From Halomonas sp. S3-1-1 (GTDB taxonomy: Bacteria > Pseudomonadota > Gammaproteobacteria > Pseudomonadales > Halomonadaceae), in assembly GCF_023757625.1 (NCBI RefSeq), contig NZ_JALGBZ010000005.1, positions 62,001 to 126,000 of the forward strand: a stretch of DNA of 64,000 nucleotides. Direction: 5' to 3'. The translations under genes were made by a program, and so were the position numbers. Of this stretch, positions 8,950 to 16,395 are shown piece after piece (the stretch's first letter is position 1; every line of letters begins with the position of its first letter). The notes beneath the pieces are model-generated. The model ran no database searches. It was not told where the DNA came from and saw nothing but the letters and a program-made list of their open reading frames with translations.

Positions 8950-9420
8950 ATGGGCCTACGCGACGAGATCCAGGCCGACATCGCCGAGGCGTTCGATGAC
9001 GAGGACGGGCTGGCTGATGCCGTCGAGCCGTTGCGCGGGCGTCGGACTATCTCGACCGATGACTATGACGTGGACGTAGGGGGTTACGCGGAAGAAACGC
9101 TGACCTACCGTGGACGCGGCGTATTCGGCTCTTTCAGCCAGCAGATCGTCGATCAATCGCTGATCCTATCGACGGATGTCAAAGTCACGATTCTGCAAAG
9201 CGAGCTGGTTGGCGCTGATGGTCAGCCCATCACCCCCGCCGTGGACGACTACATCGACGGGCTTAAAGTCATCGACGTGCAGCAAGACCCGGCGCGGGTT
9301 ACGTGGTCGCTGCAATGTCGCGGGACGCGCACGCCGCCGCTCATGGAGCTGGTTCTGGTGGACAGAAATAACGTCGTTTTGACCGATCTGAACGGCAACG
9401 TACTAGTGGAGGCCGCCTGA
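8950..9420 (+). CDS. Putative head-tail joining protein
   Basis: This 156-residue acidic protein starts MGLRDEIQADIAEAFDDEDG and continues with a beta-rich region (YRGRGVFGSFSQQIVDQSL). Similar starts are seen in neck or joining proteins of siphophages with this type of head module, but this is by resemblance and position only. Its stop overlaps the next start (TGATG). Confidence 0.5.
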   Translation: MGLRDEIQADIAEAFDDEDGLADAVEPLRGRRTISTDDYDVDVGGYAEETLTYRGRGVFGSFSQQIVDQSLILSTDVKVTILQSELVGADGQPITPAVDDYIDGLKVIDVQQDPARVTWSLQCRGTRTPPLMELVLVDRNNVVLTDLNGNVLVEAA

Positions 9421-9857
9421 TGGCTGATTTTGATACCCGGCAGATTGATATTGACGGCCTGATTGCCACGGCGAACGCCGCTCTACCTGCCGCCAGTGCA
9501 GCGCCAGTGGCTACATCGGGCGCCTACAGCGACTTGTCGGGCCTGCCTGTATTCGGCAATGCCGCATTCACCGAAGCGACGGACTACGCCACCCAAGCTC
9601 AAGGCGAAATAGCAGAAACCGCTGTCCAGCCGGGTGAACTGGCGACAGTGGCAACGAGCGGCCAATACGATGACTTGGTAGGCACGCCGTCGTTAGGCAC
9701 AGCCGCTGCCGCCGATACCGGCGACTTCGCAACCGCTGAGCAAGGCCAGAAAGCCGATACGGCGGCTCAGGCAGTGGGCTTCACCACCATTGCAGTGGTG
9801 ACCGAATACCCAGCCGAGGAAGATCCAAATACCCTCTACGTGCTGGTGTCAGCATGA
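9420..9857 (+). CDS. Fibre-like repeat protein in the head-neck region
   Basis: The 145-residue protein contains two copies of a repeat common in trimeric phage fibres: SGAYSDLSGLPVFGNAAF near residue 35 and SGQYDDLVGTPSLGTAAA near residue 78, each followed by an ATxxQG-type stretch. It ends in EDPNTLYVLVSA, like the C-terminal segments of some fibre proteins. Finding this here, rather than beside the tail-tip genes, suggests a head fibre or neck whisker. Confidence 0.6.
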   Translation: MADFDTRQIDIDGLIATANAALPAASAAPVATSGAYSDLSGLPVFGNAAFTEATDYATQAQGEIAETAVQPGELATVATSGQYDDLVGTPSLGTAAAADTGDFATAEQGQKADTAAQAVGFTTIAVVTEYPAEEDPNTLYVLVSA

Positions 9858-10660
9858 GGCTCGCCGACGCTCAGGCTCTGCGCATCGGCGGGCAGGACGC
9901 GCTCGAGGCCCGGCTGGGTGGGCAGATCGTCTGGAGCGCCCAGCCGCCCGATAATGGTGATGTCGAGCTGTCTGCAATAATCGCTGACTCATTCGGCGCC
10001 GGCCAGGTTGGCTCGGTCTACATTCCTCGCCCAACAGTGCTTGGCCAGCAGGCGCTTTGGCAGGACTCGGCAGCAACGATCCCGGTCATTGCGGATGGCG
10101 ACCCGGTTGGGCGAATAGACGACCTTAGTGGCAACAATCGACACGCTACTCAGGATGTCAGCGCCAATCGCGGGGTTTACCGCACGAGCAATGGCTTGCA
10201 CTGGATCGATGCGGCAGGCGGTGCTTATTACAGGATTCCCGCGCTAAACCTGAACAACGGGGCCTTTTTTGTAGCGTCGGTGAGCAAATCAACGTCTGGC
10301 ACATCGATCTTTCTGTCAGGCAATGGGGCGGGATATTTCCACTTCCGTGACCACAACTGGCGAAAGGGTTTCACGTACATCGACACCCCAGCGCGAATCA
10401 GTATCAATGCATCGCCTTCTCAGCGTGTGAATGTGAGCGGCGGTCAAGTCAGCATCAGAACCAATGACGTGCTACAGGAGTACACCAACAGCGCCGCAGC
10501 CAATACGGCAGGCTTTGATGGTGTGAACTCCATCTTTGCTTACCCGGATGGCGGATCGTCTGTCGACATGGACTTTTACGGGATCATGTTGATGGAGGTG
10601 AAGGTTTCTGCGTCTCAAGAGCAGCGTATTCTTGATTACCTAGCGGGGTTACGCCAATGA
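9854..10660 (+). CDS. LamG / concanavalin-like domain protein, possible head fibre or adhesin
   Basis: The 268-residue protein begins with a short region shared by many phage decoration genes (RLADAQALRIGGQDALEARLGG), then RIDDLSGNNRHATQ near residue 95. That motif is typical of the concanavalin/LamG-like fold in phage carbohydrate-binding proteins. The rest is beta-rich to the C-terminus. It overlaps the fibre-repeat gene by 4 bp, so the two may form one external appendage. Carbohydrate binding is inferred. Confidence 0.6.
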   Translation: MRLADAQALRIGGQDALEARLGGQIVWSAQPPDNGDVELSAIIADSFGAGQVGSVYIPRPTVLGQQALWQDSAATIPVIADGDPVGRIDDLSGNNRHATQDVSANRGVYRTSNGLHWIDAAGGAYYRIPALNLNNGAFFVASVSKSTSGTSIFLSGNGAGYFHFRDHNWRKGFTYIDTPARISINASPSQRVNVSGGQVSIRTNDVLQEYTNSAAANTAGFDGVNSIFAYPDGGSSVDMDFYGIMLMEVKVSASQEQRILDYLAGLRQ

Positions 10661-11064
10661 GTACGGAATACATCTATCGCGCAACGATTGCGGTGCCTGA
10701 GTAGCATATAGCGCTGGGCAACGCGCTCGCGCTCGTTCTGGGCGAGTCTCCGGCAGATCGAAACACGTTCGACTCAGTGGATTACCAGGACGCAGATGGA
10801 AACCGCTACAGCGTGGCCTCGACAGTCGTTAAGCAGGCATTCACGGACGGCGCCGGCAGTGAGTTAGTAGCGCCCGGCTTCGCGCCTGATGCCGACCTTG
10901 ATAAAGCCCGTGCCGGCCAGGCCATGCTGTCGATCAATGATCAGCCGGCAGGGCCGGATATCATCGCGGTTGCGCTGGGCGGCCGTCTTGAATCGGCAAA
11001 CGAGCATTTGCAGCGGCTTGGTCTATCGCTCATTCCCGACGAACCGGAGGTAGACGATGGCTAG
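10657..11064 (+). pseudogene. Phage connector-region gene interrupted by an in-frame amber codon
   Basis: The frame starts with ATG at 10657, overlapping the previous stop. It reads MSTEYIYRATIAVPE and hits TAG at 10702-10704, then continues open with HIALGNALALVLGESPADR to the stop at 11064. The two parts form one sensible 135-codon protein, and the downstream part lacks a convincing start of its own (the GTG at 10777 has no clear ribosome binding site). A single C-to-T change of a CAG Gln codon would explain it. Without suppression the product stops after 15 residues. Confidence 0.75.
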
Positions 11065-11440
11065 AGGATGGAGTCGCCCGCTCAGCGGGTTTGCCGATCA
11101 GTCTCGAGCGCAGATGATGGTGACGATGACATCGGCATCAGAAGAAGCCGCGCGCGGCGTTATCTACCGGTCGCCCAAGGACACGAGCCGCTTTCTGGCG
11201 AACAACAACTTCTCGGTCAACGAGCCTGACGAAACCTACGACCCCGAGCGGCGAAACCCTAGCCGCAGCGAGATTCTGGCCAATGCCCGGCGAGCTATTG
11301 CCGCCCTGCGCCCCGGCGACGTGTTTTATGCCGTGAATACCACTCCCTATGGCGAGGTGCTGGAAAGCGGCAGCTCGACGCAGGCGCCGCAGGGTATATA
11401 CGGCCTGACTGCTAACGACCTCAACGAGAAATTTGGCTGA
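11057..11440 (+). CDS. Neck / tail-completion protein (HK97 gp10-like position)
   Basis: The 127-residue protein has the size and context of tail-completion proteins: it follows the connector region and directly precedes the tail terminator. A segment near the end (VFYAVNTTPYGEVLESGSST) resembles the conserved Y-G-xxLExG region of minor neck proteins. The next gene starts on its last base. Confidence 0.65.
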   Translation: MARGWSRPLSGFADQSRAQMMVTMTSASEEAARGVIYRSPKDTSRFLANNNFSVNEPDETYDPERRNPSRSEILANARRAIAALRPGDVFYAVNTTPYGEVLESGSSTQAPQGIYGLTANDLNEKFG

Positions 11441-11868
11441 TGAATCCCTCATTTGAATCCATCCGAATCGCCATTGAGTCCCGCTTGGCGTCGTGGGATG
11501 GCGTGCCGGTGCTCTATGACGGATCGCGATCACCTAACACGCAGGACGCGAGAGACACGCGTGACGTTACCAATGCCATCAGGAATAGCACGGCATGGGT
11601 GCGCTGTACGATCCAGCATGGCAGCAGCTTCACCGCCGGCGTCGGTAGCGCTCCCTGCGTTCGCCGAACGGGGCTCATCAGTTTTCAGATTTTTACGCCC
11701 GAGCATCAGGGTTCTCATCCAGCCGCCCTACTAGCAGATTCGCTCGCCCAGCACTTCGAGTACCACCAGGACGGCAACTTCGAAACGCTTGCAGCATCGG
11801 CTCAACGTGTCGGACCGACTGACGGCTGGTACCAATACAACGTGACCTGCCCCTTCCGGGCTGGATAG
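11440..11868 (+). CDS. Tail terminator protein
   Basis: The 142-residue protein (SFESIRIAIESRLASWDGVP at the N-terminus, then WVRCTIQHGSS and RRTGLISFQIF in the middle) resembles the tail-terminator family related to lambda gpU. Such proteins cap the tail tube and set its end. It lies just before the tail tube gene, separated by a terminator. Confidence 0.72.
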   Translation: MNPSFESIRIAIESRLASWDGVPVLYDGSRSPNTQDARDTRDVTNAIRNSTAWVRCTIQHGSSFTAGVGSAPCVRRTGLISFQIFTPEHQGSHPAALLADSLAQHFEYHQDGNFETLAASAQRVGPTDGWYQYNVTCPFRAG

Positions 11869-11888
11869 CGCCCACCCAGCACCACCAC

Positions 11889-11914
11889 CAACCGCCTTCG
11901 TGGCGGTTTTTTTG
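11889..11914 (+). terminator. Rho-independent terminator before the tail tube gene
   Basis: A 6-bp stem (ACCGCC / GGCGGT) with a TTCGT loop is followed by seven T. It separates the neck genes from the tail tube gene, implying either partial read-through or a separate promoter for the tail segment. Confidence 0.75.
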
Positions 11915-11939
11915 TATCACCACCACGAGGTAACACGAT

Positions 11940-12848
11940 ATGGCAGCATCCAATTTGGTGCGCATCGCCTACCGCGCCGCCGGCAGTAGCGGCCCCTGGC
12001 AAATCCTGCGCCGGACCAACGACGCACTGACAGCGGGCACTGAGGTTCAGCGCTCAGACGAGATTCGCTCGGATCGCCAGCGCTCGGGGCAAAAAGTCAC
12101 GACGATCACCGCCGGCGGCACCCTGGACGTAGAGCTGAGCGCTGGCTCATACGACGATTTTCTGGCCGCTGCTCTATGCACGAGCTGGGTCGACAACGTG
12201 CTGACCGTCGGCACTACGCCGGTGCGCTTCGACGTACTCAAGAGCTACATGGATAGCGACGAGCACATCATGTTCACCGACATGGAAGTGGGTCAGTTCT
12301 CGATTTCTGCCGACTCCGGCCAGAAGATCACCGGTCAGATCACATTCATGGGCCGCGCAGTTGATGCTGACTACGACCCGAGCAGCGATACGTTCCTCGA
12401 CGAAACCACCACGATCATTTTCGACGCATCGAGCAACCTGAATGGCGTGCTGGTCGATGGTGCGCCGCTGGTCAATACCTGCTTCAAATCGTTGGGCCTG
12501 ACGATCAACGCCAACCTGCAAACCGATCAGTGCATCGGCTCGCAGTTCCAGAACCACTTCCTAGGTAGCTCGGATATCACAACCACAGGCACCGTCCGCA
12601 TGGCTTCGTCCTCGCTCGACCTCTGGCGCCGCTCCATCGCCAACGAACCCATCGAAATGTCGTTCATGATGGGCGCGAACGGCTACACCTACGACTTCGC
12701 GCTGGGTCACGTTGATCTGTCCACCGAGCCGCCTTCTGGCGCACTCGACGCCATTCTGGACATGAGCATCGAGGGTACGGCGGCTGTTGCCGAGAATGGC
12801 GAAATGATCACCGTAACCCGCACCGTGCCCGCCGAAGCCGGCGCGTAA
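11940..12848 (+). CDS. Major tail tube protein
   Basis: The 302-residue protein matches the tube proteins of this phage group: MAASNLVRIAYRAAG at the start, DEIRSDRQRSGQ near residue 40, and a beta-rich body ending in an immunoglobulin-like GTAAVAENGEMITVTRTV. It follows the tail terminator and precedes the chaperones, and is flanked by terminators on both sides, as expected for the most abundant tail product. It forms the flexible non-contractile tube. Confidence 0.85.
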   Translation: MAASNLVRIAYRAAGSSGPWQILRRTNDALTAGTEVQRSDEIRSDRQRSGQKVTTITAGGTLDVELSAGSYDDFLAAALCTSWVDNVLTVGTTPVRFDVLKSYMDSDEHIMFTDMEVGQFSISADSGQKITGQITFMGRAVDADYDPSSDTFLDETTTIIFDASSNLNGVLVDGAPLVNTCFKSLGLTINANLQTDQCIGSQFQNHFLGSSDITTTGTVRMASSSLDLWRRSIANEPIEMSFMMGANGYTYDFALGHVDLSTEPPSGALDAILDMSIEGTAAVAENGEMITVTRTVPAEAGA

Positions 12849-12854
12849 CTCTTT

Positions 12855-12895
12855 GGCCCCGCCGCTGCTTGTCCGTGGCGCGGGGCCTCTTTTCT
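12855..12895 (+). terminator. Terminator after the tail tube gene
   Basis: An 8-bp GC stem (GGCCCCGC / GCGGGGCC) with a 17-base loop is followed by a T-rich stretch. It should reduce transcription of the chaperone genes relative to tail tube. Confidence 0.7.
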
Positions 12896-12932
12896 AACGG
12901 ACTGATACTTCTAACGGATAGAGGAAATACCC

Positions 12933-13388
12933 ATGGCATTCCGCATTGACAAATACGACGCATCCAAATTTGAAGACGGCGAGTGGTGCGAAATTCTGGG
13001 CGGCGAGTTCAAGATTGCCCGGATGCACAACGCTGTCTATCGCGACGTGAAGCGCAAGCTGGACAAGCGCTACGAGAAGGATTTTGGGCGCGAGCTGACC
13101 GCCGAGCAGGAGGACCGCAAGGAGGCCCAACTTGTCGCCGAAGGCCTAATTCGCGATTGGCGCGATGTAACAGCGCTGAACGCAGACGGCGAAGAAGAGC
13201 CGGTGGCCTACTCCATCGAAGCCGTGGCTGACCTGCTGCAAAACCGCCCGGACGTGGTGCCGTACATCGCACAAAAGGCCGTCGACCTCGAGCGCTTCGA
13301 CCGCGAAGAAACCGATAACCAAGCAAAAAAGCCTCGAGCTTCCTCCGCTGGCAAAGCCAGTTCCAGCGCGAAGGCCAAAGCCTCCTAG
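12933..13388 (+). CDS. Tail assembly chaperone, short form (G-like)
   Basis: The 151-residue zero-frame product contains an N-terminal domain (GEWCEILGGEFKIARM near residues 17-32) and an Ala/Ser/Lys-rich tail. In lambda-type tails the G protein coats the tape measure during assembly and is made in excess over the frameshifted GT form. The slippery site and the downstream T frame described separately support this. A diverged paralogue lies at 15492. Confidence 0.82.
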   Translation: MAFRIDKYDASKFEDGEWCEILGGEFKIARMHNAVYRDVKRKLDKRYEKDFGRELTAEQEDRKEAQLVAEGLIRDWRDVTALNADGEEEPVAYSIEAVADLLQNRPDVVPYIAQKAVDLERFDREETDNQAKKPRASSAGKASSSAKAKAS

Positions 13389-13675
13389 AGGCGCAGGAGG
13401 AATACGCAACAGACTGCGAGTTCTTGGGCGTCGAACCGGACGCCCCGGAGTTGGATGAGCGCACGTCATTCTGGATGAATGCGTTCTCCATACTTCACCG
13501 CACACGGCAGCCGGGTATGAGCGGTATCACGCCGATCAACCCGGTTACGGTGCTTGACCTAGCCGAGCGGCTGGAGTGGCCGTGTGATCCCGACGAGGCG
13601 CTATCTGTGGTAATCGCCATGGATGACGCCTTTCGGGAAATCAATCAGCCGAAAGACGAGAACAAGGCCGCCTGA
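12933..13675 (+). CDS. Tail assembly chaperone, frameshifted long form (GT-like)
   Basis: After codon 133 a -1 shift at the A AAA AAG site (13325-13331) puts the ribosome into a frame open to the stop at 13675, giving a product of about 247 residues. The new frame reads FLRWQSQFQREGQSLLEA and then DERTSFWMNAFSILHRT, ending in DENKAA, a typical T domain that recruits the tail tube protein. The T frame has no convincing independent start (only a GTG at 13424 inside continuous coding sequence). Inferred from sequence; protein data are not available. Confidence 0.8.
13325..13360 (+). promoter_or_regulatory. Programmed -1 ribosomal frameshift signal
   Basis: The heptamer A AAA AAG is in the canonical zero-frame phase (GCA AAA AAG). 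A stem-loop starts 16 bases downstream: CTGGC (13348-13352), AAA loop, GCCAG (13356-13360), extendable by one G-U pair. The two frames differ by exactly -1. This is the classic lambda G/GT arrangement. Confidence 0.82.
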
Positions 13676-13689
13676 CCGGGCGGCTTTTT
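13666..13689 (+). terminator. Terminator after the chaperone genes
   Basis: A 6-bp stem (GCCGCC / GGCGGC) spans the end of the T frame and is followed by five T. It separates the chaperones from the inserted cassette. The 149 bp up to the next gene hold no other recognisable gene. Confidence 0.65.
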
Positions 13690-13824
13690 CGTATGCGCCA
13701 TGCCCGGCGCGATCAACCAAGAGTCTCTCAGGATGGAGCTTGGAGGAGTGCCGGTGGCTGCATCGGGCCTCTCTTGGGCTGGCATCTCTTGGGCAACAGG
13801 CTCTATCGCTAAGAGGTATTAACG

Positions 13825-14361
13825 ATGCAACACATCATCTCTGAATCAGAATATGCCCACATGGTAGCTGCCGATAATGGCGCTGCTGTCACTACCTCAA
13901 TGAAAATCGCTGAGTATTTCGGTAAGCGGCATAAAGATGTGCTGAGGCGCATCAAGACGTTGAGATGCTCCAAGGAGTTCGCGGAGCGCAATTTTGCGCT
14001 TTGCTTTCATATCAATAAGTTGCAGAACGGAAAGAGAACGCCAGTCTACAAAATAACGCGTGACGGGTTCTTTTTCTTGGCCTTCGGCTTCACTGGAGAG
14101 AAGGCTGATGTGATTAAGGAAGCGTATATCAATGCCTTCAACTGGATGGCAGATCGATTGCGCTCCTATGATCACCGCCGCAATGAACTGACGGCGCTCT
14201 ACAAAGCCGGTCAGCACTCCGCTAGCCTGTGCGGGCGCGGGCTAAGCCGCTGGAAGCAAGACAAGCGAGACCTCGAAGAACAAATTGAAATCGTGGAGCA
14301 GGAGGGGCAGCTTCCCATCCCCTTCCTTGATGCGCCTTACTCTATCAGCGAGGTGGCGTAA
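13825..14361 (+). CDS. Rha family phage regulatory protein
   Basis: Residues about 20-112 match the Rha family: VTTSMKIAEYFGKRHKDVLR, then NFALCFHINKLQNGKRTPVY and ITRDGFFFLAFGFTGEKAD, ending AYINAFNWMADRL. Rha proteins are phage or prophage regulators; in phi80 and P22-type phages rha is associated with poor growth on hosts lacking IHF. A ribosome binding site (AAGAGGT) precedes the ATG. Finding it between tail chaperones and tape measure is unusual. The last 60 residues are a family-specific tail of unknown role. Confidence 0.88.
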   Translation: MQHIISESEYAHMVAADNGAAVTTSMKIAEYFGKRHKDVLRRIKTLRCSKEFAERNFALCFHINKLQNGKRTPVYKITRDGFFFLAFGFTGEKADVIKEAYINAFNWMADRLRSYDHRRNELTALYKAGQHSASLCGRGLSRWKQDKRDLEEQIEIVEQEGQLPIPFLDAPYSISEVA

Positions 14362-14888
14362 TGGACTGGCTGACCAAAGAACAAGCCATAGAGCGCTTCA
14401 TGCTTGGCGAGGATGTTATGACCGCCATGATCAACCTTCCCTTTCTGGTTGGACTGATACACGAAGCGCTTGAAAGAGATGGTCACCACATAGAAATTCA
14501 GCGCGTCTGGAGTGAAGTTATTACCCCGCCTCTTCAGGAGGCGGGTTGTACTCAGGCGGTAGGTGGCGATGACCGCTTCCAGTTGCCTACAGCGGTATAC
14601 CTTCATTACGCCGACTGGATGGCCCGCATTGAGGTGCTGATGGGTATCAATATTGAGGCTGATATTATCCCCGACTGGCGGCCCCATAACCCATGCGTAA
14701 GTACTGTATCTAGCGCAATGGCGTCAGTGGCTGCCAAGGTGTCTATAGCCGCCTCCAGGGCTTATGAGGAGAAGCATGGCCACTCAATGGCGCAAGTCCT
14801 CATTACGTCGATGGAAACCGGCGAGGATTTCGACCAAGTACAGGCACGACTCACCGCCAAGAGCCGAGGGCTTGAAGTGGTTAAGTAG
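14361..14888 (+). CDS. Hypothetical protein of the inserted cassette
   Basis: The 175-residue protein starts on the last base of rha. It is mostly helical and acidic, with no signal peptide or membrane segment and no family that I recognise (MDWLTKEQAIERFMLGEDV; later AASRAYEEKHGHSMAQVLIT). Being in the accessory cassette rather than the morphogenesis set suggests a lysogenic role, but this is a guess. A TTTTGC / GCAAAA hairpin lies at 14927-14941. Confidence 0.5.
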   Translation: MDWLTKEQAIERFMLGEDVMTAMINLPFLVGLIHEALERDGHHIEIQRVWSEVITPPLQEAGCTQAVGGDDRFQLPTAVYLHYADWMARIEVLMGINIEADIIPDWRPHNPCVSTVSSAMASVAAKVSIAASRAYEEKHGHSMAQVLITSMETGEDFDQVQARLTAKSRGLEVVK

Positions 14889-14969
14889 CCCGCCAAACCC
14901 CACCTAGGCCTCCCCTGCCCTTAGTCTTTTGCTCAGCAAAACTAGACGCCATCCCGAGGTGTGCATAAC

Positions 14970-15479
14970 ATGACAGCTCTACTTTATGAAAAAGAGGCCT
15001 CCGCGATGGCGTCGTATCAAGATATGCAGCAAGCGTTTAAGAATCAAAGGGACGCCCAGTATTCCTACTTCTCTGATCTAAAACGCATTCTTGATGTGGT
15101 GGTAAGCGGATATGCGGATCACGTGTCCGGCGGCGCGCCTTTGAATGAAAAGCCAGAAGTGGCCTATGGATATAAAGGCTACGACAAGTTTGAGCGATCA
15201 CCACAGGATAAGCAGGCAAGCCTCGTAGGCGATGTTATGTCAGCCTCTATAGGCGTCAAAATCAAAGAGTCCAAGAGTTCACTTTCTAGCGCTTGGGTGC
15301 TGGTAGTGATCAGCTTAAAGCGAGTAGATGGCTCTTATTTGGCCAGCATTTGCCCCGCAGATCGGCAAGATGTTGATTGCGTCGAGGCGAGGCTCAGGGA
15401 TGCTTCCGAAGTTAATGATGTTTATGAGGCCATGACGGCAGTCATCATGGGCGTGCTTGATCCGTCGATATACGAATAA
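14970..15479 (+). CDS. Hypothetical protein of the inserted cassette
   Basis: The ATG at 14970 is chosen because GAGGT ends 9 bp upstream; a GTG at 14961 would be too close and an ATG at 15006 is possible. The product is about 169 residues, helical at the start (MASYQDMQQAFKNQRDAQYS) and mixed later (SSAWVLVVISLKRVDGSYL). No family is recognised. Confidence 0.5.
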   Translation: MTALLYEKEASAMASYQDMQQAFKNQRDAQYSYFSDLKRILDVVVSGYADHVSGGAPLNEKPEVAYGYKGYDKFERSPQDKQASLVGDVMSASIGVKIKESKSSLSSAWVLVVISLKRVDGSYLASICPADRQDVDCVEARLRDASEVNDVYEAMTAVIMGVLDPSIYE

Positions 15480-15491
15480 CAAGGGGGAAGC

Positions 15492-15866
15492 ATGAGCCTA
15501 GACATGACAGCCTACGACATGGCCAAGGTAAAAGGCGGTGTCTGGCACGATATCCGTGGCGGCATGTTCAAGATTGCCTATCTGAGCGATAGCGCTGCCG
15601 AGCGAATCGAGAAGATCGAGCGCGACGGCAAAGCCAGAGGTGAAGCCCAAACGGACATCGTATGGAAGCAGTGCGACGTTTTGGCTAACGAGGTCATGAA
15701 GGACTGGCAACAAGTCGATGGCAAGGATCAGCACGGCAACACCGTCGCTATCCCTTTCTCGAAAGAGGCTGCCAGGCAGCTACTCAAGACAGACATGGAT
15801 CTATCTGCCGACATTCTTCGCCGGTCGCGCTTGTCCTACCACTTCCGCAAAACGGGTGGCAAATGA
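15492..15866 (+). CDS. Second, diverged tail-assembly-chaperone-like protein
   Basis: The 124-residue protein is a paralogue of the chaperone at 12933. GVWHDIRGGMFKIAYL matches GEWCEILGGEFKIARM, and VMKDWQQVDGKDQHGNTVAI with an AARQLLKTDMDLSADI helix matches the second half of that domain. It lacks the Ala/Ser/Lys tail and no slippery site or T frame follows. It may replace, modulate or decoy the chaperone. It overlaps the lipoprotein gene by 4 bp. Confidence 0.68.
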   Translation: MSLDMTAYDMAKVKGGVWHDIRGGMFKIAYLSDSAAERIEKIERDGKARGEAQTDIVWKQCDVLANEVMKDWQQVDGKDQHGNTVAIPFSKEAARQLLKTDMDLSADILRRSRLSYHFRKTGGK

Positions 15867-16312
15867 TGAGGGTTGTCGCGCTTTTTTTGAGCACGCTGAT
15901 GCTGATTGGATGCAGTGATGAAGCATACACGCCCAACCCTCCCCAGCCAGATACATCTATTACCGCTGGGGATGAAGGGGTATTAAGATACGCGAGCTAC
16001 ATATGCGACTCAGTAGAGCTTTATGAGATTGGCATAGGCGAGGCTACTGACGAGGCAATGGCTTCCCTATGGGAAGCCTATGACAAAGGCCATTGCCTGC
16101 CCGAAAACACCGAAAACCTCCCCTATAGAGTGGTTGAAACAGGACCGGTATTAGAGGGGGGCTCTGGCTGCCACCTCCGCTATATGACAACAATAGATAC
16201 AGAAGATTACGGAGTGCTATATGTTTCGAGCGACAAAGTACCTGGTATCACGCAAGAGCAAATTGATTACCGCGTCCAATGCAGAGAAAAGCTAAGAGCG
16301 CAGAATAGCTAA
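15863..16312 (+). CDS. Prophage-encoded lipoprotein
   Basis: A short signal sequence (MMRVVALFLSTLMLIGC) ends in a lipobox with Cys near residue 17, so the mature 130-residue protein should be a lipid-anchored periplasmic or outer-membrane-facing protein. Further Cys residues may form disulphides. No family is recognised. Lipoproteins in prophage cassettes often act in superinfection exclusion, which is a hypothesis here. Confidence 0.68.
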   Translation: MMRVVALFLSTLMLIGCSDEAYTPNPPQPDTSITAGDEGVLRYASYICDSVELYEIGIGEATDEAMASLWEAYDKGHCLPENTENLPYRVVETGPVLEGGSGCHLRYMTTIDTEDYGVLYVSSDKVPGITQEQIDYRVQCREKLRAQNS

Positions 16313-16331
16313 AGCGACACAATGACCCACA

Positions 16332-16379
16332 GCCGCCTCCGGGCGGTTTTTTATTGCCCGCCATTTGAGCGGGCTTTTT
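16332..16379 (+). terminator. Two tandem terminators before the tape measure gene
   Basis: The first has a CCGCC / GGCGG stem and six T; the second, 4 bp later, has a GCCCGC / GCGGGC stem and five T. They isolate the cassette from the tape measure gene. The tape measure start follows 17 bp after the second. Confidence 0.75.
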
Positions 16380-16395
16380 CGTTTCTGGAGGCGGC

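Noticed and set aside
10777..11064. A short independent gene starting at GTG downstream of the amber codon
   Set aside because: Coding-like sequence in the same frame extends upstream to the TAG and beyond it to an ATG that overlaps the previous stop, so this is the rest of an interrupted gene.
13424..13675. A separate 83-residue gene starting at GTG
   Set aside because: The frame is open well upstream of the GTG to the slippery site, there is no ribosome binding site, and the arrangement fits a -1 frameshift product.
14927..14941. A terminator between the cassette genes
   Set aside because: The TTTTGC / GCAAAA hairpin is AT-rich, short and not followed by a T-run.
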